Of a stretch of DNA of 64,000 nucleotides, positions 60,746-64,000 are shown piece after piece; position 1 is the stretch's first letter, and each line of letters begins with the position of its first letter. The notes under the pieces are model-generated. The model had not been told where the DNA came from. It ran no database searches and saw only the letters and a program-made list of their open reading frames with translations. Source of the DNA: Pseudomonas sp. HOU2 (GTDB taxonomy: Bacteria; Pseudomonadota; Gammaproteobacteria; Pseudomonadales; Pseudomonadaceae); contig NZ_CP160398.1 in the NCBI RefSeq assembly GCF_040729435.1, forward strand, positions 124,001-188,000, written 5' to 3'. Made by a program: the position numbers and the translations under genes.

Positions 60746-61900
60746 TCAGGATTTGCGGTTGGTCAGGGCGCGCTCCATGCGGCTGATGCCTTCTTCGAGC
60801 AGCGAGCGCGGGCAGCCGAAGTTCAGGCGCACGAACTGTTGGTGCTGGTCACCGAAGTCCAGACCGGGGCTCAAGCCGACTTTGGCCTGTTCGAGGAAGA
60901 ACTGCTGCGGATTGTCCAGCTCCAGCGCCGAGCAATCGAGCCACGCCAGATAGGTTCCCTGCGGCACATTGATCGTGACGCCCGGCAAGCGGCTGCGCAC
61001 CGCATCCACCAGCCAGTCGCGGTTGGCCTGCAGATAGGTTTTCAGCTCGGCCAGCCACGGCGCACCTTCGCTGTAGGCGACGCGGGTGGCTTCCATGCCC
61101 AGCGGGTTGACGCTGTCGACCATGCCGCAACGGGCGTGGTTGACGCGTTCGCGCAGGGCGGCGTCCTGGATGATCATGAACGAGGTCTTGAGGCCGGCGA
61201 TGTTGTAGGCCTTGCTCGCCGACATCAGGGTGATCGTGCGCCTGGCGATTTCCGGGCTCAGCGAGGCGGTCGGAATGTGCACGCGGCCGTCGAAGCACAG
61301 CTCGGCGTGGATCTCGTCGGAGATGATCCAGGCGTCCTGTGCCGCGCAGATATCCGCCACGGCTTGCAGTTCTTCACGATCGAACACTTTGCCGATCGGG
61401 TTGTGCGGATTACTCAGGAGCAGCGCACCGCCACCGTTCAGCGACTCGCGCAGGGTCTCCAGCGGGGTGGCGTAGGTGCCATCGGCCTGGGCGACGAATT
61501 CCAGCTCGACCTTGTTCAGCCCCCAATGCCCCGGCGCGTGACGCAGCGGCGGGTAGTTCGGCACCTGCACCACGACGTTCTGCTGCGGCTGTACCAGCGC
61601 TTTCAAAGCCATGTTGAAACCAGATTCGACACCCGGCAGGAAGATCAGCTCCTGCGGTTTGACCTTCCAGGCGAACTTGTTCCACAGATCAGTGACGATG
61701 GCTTCACGCAGGTTGTCCTGCGCCACGCTGTACCCCACCAACGGATGCAGCAGGCGCTGCTGCAATGCCTCGATGACGACCGGCGGCGCGGCGAAATCCA
61801 TGTCAGCGACCCACATCGGCAACACGTCTGCCGAGTAACGGCTCCACTTGGTGCTGCCGGTGTTGTGGCGGTCGAATAGCTGATCAAAATCGAAAGTCAT
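60746..61900 (-). CDS. MalY/PatB-type cystathionine beta-lyase (aminotransferase fold)
   Basis: The 384-residue fold-type I PLP enzyme starts 'MTFDFDQLFDRHNTGSTKWS', the MalY/PatB signature N-terminus. It carries 'LPMWVADMDFAAPP', 'LSNPHNPIGKVFDREEL' and the PLP lysine in 'SASKAYNIAGLKTS'. It cleaves cystathionine or other cysteine S-conjugates to a thiol, pyruvate and ammonia. The start at 61900 is set by this conserved beginning; the frame extends 20 codons further without similarity. Confidence 0.9.
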   Translation of the reverse strand: MTFDFDQLFDRHNTGSTKWSRYSADVLPMWVADMDFAAPPVVIEALQQRLLHPLVGYSVAQDNLREAIVTDLWNKFAWKVKPQELIFLPGVESGFNMALKALVQPQQNVVVQVPNYPPLRHAPGHWGLNKVELEFVAQADGTYATPLETLRESLNGGGALLLSNPHNPIGKVFDREELQAVADICAAQDAWIISDEIHAELCFDGRVHIPTASLSPEIARRTITLMSASKAYNIAGLKTSFMIIQDAALRERVNHARCGMVDSVNPLGMEATRVAYSEGAPWLAELKTYLQANRDWLVDAVRSRLPGVTINVPQGTYLAWLDCSALELDNPQQFFLEQAKVGLSPGLDFGDQHQQFVRLNFGCPRSLLEEGISRMERALTNRKS

Positions 61901-61959
61901 GCGCGGTCTCGTGAAGGCGGGATGGGTCCTGGGCGCCATTCTAAGCCCAACGCGACCCA

Positions 61960-62049
61960 TGTGGGAGCTGGCTTGCCAGCGATGGCGTCGTCACTGTCGC
62001 TATTGGTGTTGGCTGATCCACCGCTTTCGCTGGCAAGCCAGCTCCCACA
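61960..62049. repeat. REP pair, 'GTGGGAGCTGGCTTGCCAGC' type
   Basis: TGTGGGAGCTGGCTTGCCAG and its complement enclose about 45 bases. This is the third REP type in the window, seen once. Confidence 0.88.
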
Positions 62050-62220
62050 GGGTTTTGTGTTCGTTGGCGAATAGACCGACAAACGGCCGACGGTCGGTTT
62101 TCACACAGAGTGTGTGGTCATTGTCTACAGTGAAAAAGTCGGCAGCCATTCTGCCGTAACCGTGTTTGTCCAGAAAAAGCCCGGCTCAAGTACCGGGTTC
62201 CACCTGATCAGGAGTGCACG

Positions 62221-64000
62221 ATGGATCTCAGCCGTCGTCAATTCTTCAAGGTCGCCGGTATCGGCCTTGCAGGCTCTAGCCTGGGCGCGTTGGGCATGGC
62301 CCCGACGCTGGCCTTCGCCGAGCAGGTGCGTCACTTCAAGCTTGCCCACACTCATGAAACCCGCAACACCTGCCCGTATTGCTCGGTCGGTTGCGGGTTG
62401 ATCATGTACAGCCAGGGCGATGCCGCGAAGAACGTCGCGCAAAACATCATTCATATCGAGGGCGACGCCGACCACCCGGTCAACCGCGGCACCCTGTGCC
62501 CAAAAGGCGCGGGCCTGCTGGACTTCATTCACAGCCCGGGCCGCCTGCAATATCCGCAGGTGCGCAAACCCGGCAGCAGCGAGTGGACACGCATCGGTTG
62601 GGACGAAGCACTGGATCGCATCGCCGACCTGATGAAGGCCGACCGCGACGCCAACTTCATCGAGAAGAACGCCACCGGGCAAACGGTGAATCGCTGGCTG
62701 ACCACCGGGTTTCTCGCCGCGTCGGCCGCGTCCAACGAAGCCGGTTACATCACCCAGAAGGTGATTCGCAGTCTCGGCATGCTGGGGTTCGATAACCAGG
62801 CGCGTGTCTGACACGGCCCGACGGTGGCAAGTCTTGCCCCGACGTACGGCCGTGGTGCCATGACCAACACCTGGACCGATATCGCCAACGCGAATCTGAT
62901 CCTGGTGATGGGCGGCAACGCAGCAGAAGCGCATCCGTGCGGCTTCAAATGGGTGACCGAGGCCAAGGCGCACAACGCTGCCCGGCTGATCGTGGTCGAC
63001 CCGCGTTTTACCCGGACCGCTTCGGTGGCCGACTATTACGCGCCGATCCGCACCGGTACCGACATCGCCTTCATGGGCGGGCTGATCAATTACCTGCTGA
63101 CTCAGGACAAGATCCAGCACGAATACGTGCGCAACTACACCGACGTCTCGTTCATCGTCAAAGCCGGCTATGGCTTTGAGGATGGCATTTTCAGCGGCTA
63201 TGACGCGGCCAAACGCAGTTACACCGACAAATCCGGCTGGGGTTACGAGTTGGGCGAGGATGGCTTCGTCAAGGTCGACCCGACCCTGCAGGATCCGCAA
63301 TGCGTCTATCAATTGATGAAGCAGCATTACAGCCGCTACAACATTGAGCTGGCGAGCCAGATCTGCGGGATGCCGGTCGATGCCATGCAGAAAATCTGGG
63401 ATGAGATTGCCACGTGCTCCACGCCGGGCAAGACCATGACCATCCTGTATGCCCTCGGCTGGACGCAACACTCGATCGGCGCGCAGATCATCCGCAGCGC
63501 GGCGATGGTGCAACTGCTGCTGGGCAACGTCGGCATGCCGGGTGGCGGCGTGAATGCCTTGCGCGGCCACTCGAACATTCAGGGCCTGACCGACCTCGGG
63601 TTGCTGTCCAACTCGTTGCCGGGCTATCTGACCCTGGGCAGCGATGGCGAGCAGGACTACAACGCCTTCATCAAAAAGCGCACACAGGTGCCGTTGCGTC
63701 CGGGGCAACTGTCCTATTGGCAGAACTACAGCAAATTCCACGTCAGCCTGATGAAGTCGTGGTACGGCGCCAACGCGACGCTGGAGAACAACTGGAATTA
63801 CGATTACCTGCCGAAACTGGACATCCCCAACTACGACGTCCTGAAAATGTTCGATCTGATGAGCCAGGGCAAGGTCAACGGCTACATGTGCCAGGGTTTC
63901 AATCCGATCGCTGCGCTGCCGGACAAGAACCGGGTGATGGGCGCGCTGGCCAAGCTCAAATGGCTGGTGGTGATGGATCCGCTGGCCACCGAAACCTCGG
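62221..64000 (+). CDS. fdnG: Formate dehydrogenase alpha subunit, selenocysteine-containing (partial)
   Basis: The gene runs past the window end; 593 codons are visible. It has a twin-arginine signal ('MDLSRRQFFKVAGIGLAGSS'), the 4Fe-4S motif 'RNTCPYCSVGCGLIMYSQ' and molybdopterin-binding segments. The TGA at 62809-62811 (codon 197, after 'NQARV') is followed in frame by 'HGPTVASLAPTYGRGAMTNT', as in E. coli FdnG where the codon is selenocysteine, so it is decoded rather than a stop. A SECIS hairpin lies directly behind it. The enzyme oxidises formate at a molybdenum centre in the periplasm and passes electrons to the beta and gamma subunits, expected just beyond the window. AGGAG precedes the ATG. 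Confidence 0.95.
62809..62854 (+). promoter_or_regulatory. Selenocysteine codon and bacterial SECIS element
   Basis: TGA is followed by a hairpin whose top is GGCA-AGTCT-TGCC (62826-62838) and whose base pairs CGGCC with GGCCG. Position and apical loop match SelB-binding SECIS elements of formate dehydrogenase genes. Confidence 0.9.

Noticed and set aside
62809..62811. TGA within fdnG as a premature stop or pseudogene mark
   Set aside because: The codon is at the known selenocysteine site, the frame continues with conserved sequence and a SECIS hairpin follows.

Overview
The window reads as chromosome of a plant- or soil-associated Pseudomonas of the fluorescens group. The reasons are GC-rich coding with Pseudomonas-type codon use, a complete aprA-inh-aprDEF-autotransporter-lipase exoenzyme locus, many 'GTGGCGAGGGAGC' and 'GTAGGAGCTGCC' REP elements between genes, a DUF1652-like protein, and a selenocysteine formate dehydrogenase. 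I see no rRNA, tRNA, CRISPR array, insertion sequence or prophage.

Region 1 (78-15752) is an amino-acid sensing, uptake and breakdown island that I interpret as an L-canavanine utilisation and detoxification cluster. It holds an XRE-cupin regulator, a stand-alone B3/4 editing-domain protein (CtdA-like), a DapA-family aldolase, a DinB-fold protein, a threonine-synthase homologue lacking its PLP lysine, an AsnC/Lrp regulator, homoserine dehydrogenase, an aldehyde dehydrogenase, a gamma-lyase-type PLP enzyme, a Gdx-type SMR exporter, a basic-amino-acid ABC transporter (four genes), a second Lrp regulator, a dCache chemoreceptor with the amino-acid motif, and an RhtB/LysE exporter. The proposed flow is: canavanine enters by the ABC system; the gamma-lyase splits it to homoserine and hydroxyguanidine; the Gdx exporter expels the guanidino product; homoserine goes to aspartate semialdehyde and then aspartate; the B3/4 protein clears canavanyl-tRNA(Arg). 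A 47-bp near-identical element with a palindrome sits before the homoserine dehydrogenase and before the ABC operon. A second pair of shared sites lies before the B3/4 and DinB genes.

Region 2 (16124-31557) is ordinary core and accessory chromosome. It contains a divergent LysR/quinone-oxidoreductase pair, an unrecognised 490-aa protein next to a MocR regulator, phosphoglucomutase, pirin, a UvrD-like helicase, a DUF1652-like protein, and an amine/polyamine-type cluster (SnoaL-AraC regulator, FAD oxidoreductase, cupin, PotF-like binding protein).

Region 3 (31999-49983) is the type I secretion locus. Alkaline protease AprA and its inhibitor are followed by the AprDEF exporter, two subtilase autotransporters, and two family I.3 lipases/polyurethanases (PueB-like without lid 1, and LipA/PueA). 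REP elements separate most of these genes, and a 262-bp tandem duplication lies between the autotransporters. A consensus RsmA/RsmE site covers the aprA ribosome binding site, which suggests Gac/Rsm control.

Region 4 (50091-62049) holds a small lipoprotein, a coupled FAN1-type nuclease plus nuclease-helicase pair, a PAS-PAS hybrid histidine kinase, a membrane protein, a CPA1 antiporter, a Yip1 protein, a short-chain dehydrogenase and a MalY/PatB lyase. Region 5 (62221 to the window end) is the start of a selenocysteine-containing formate dehydrogenase alpha subunit with an in-frame TGA and a SECIS hairpin.
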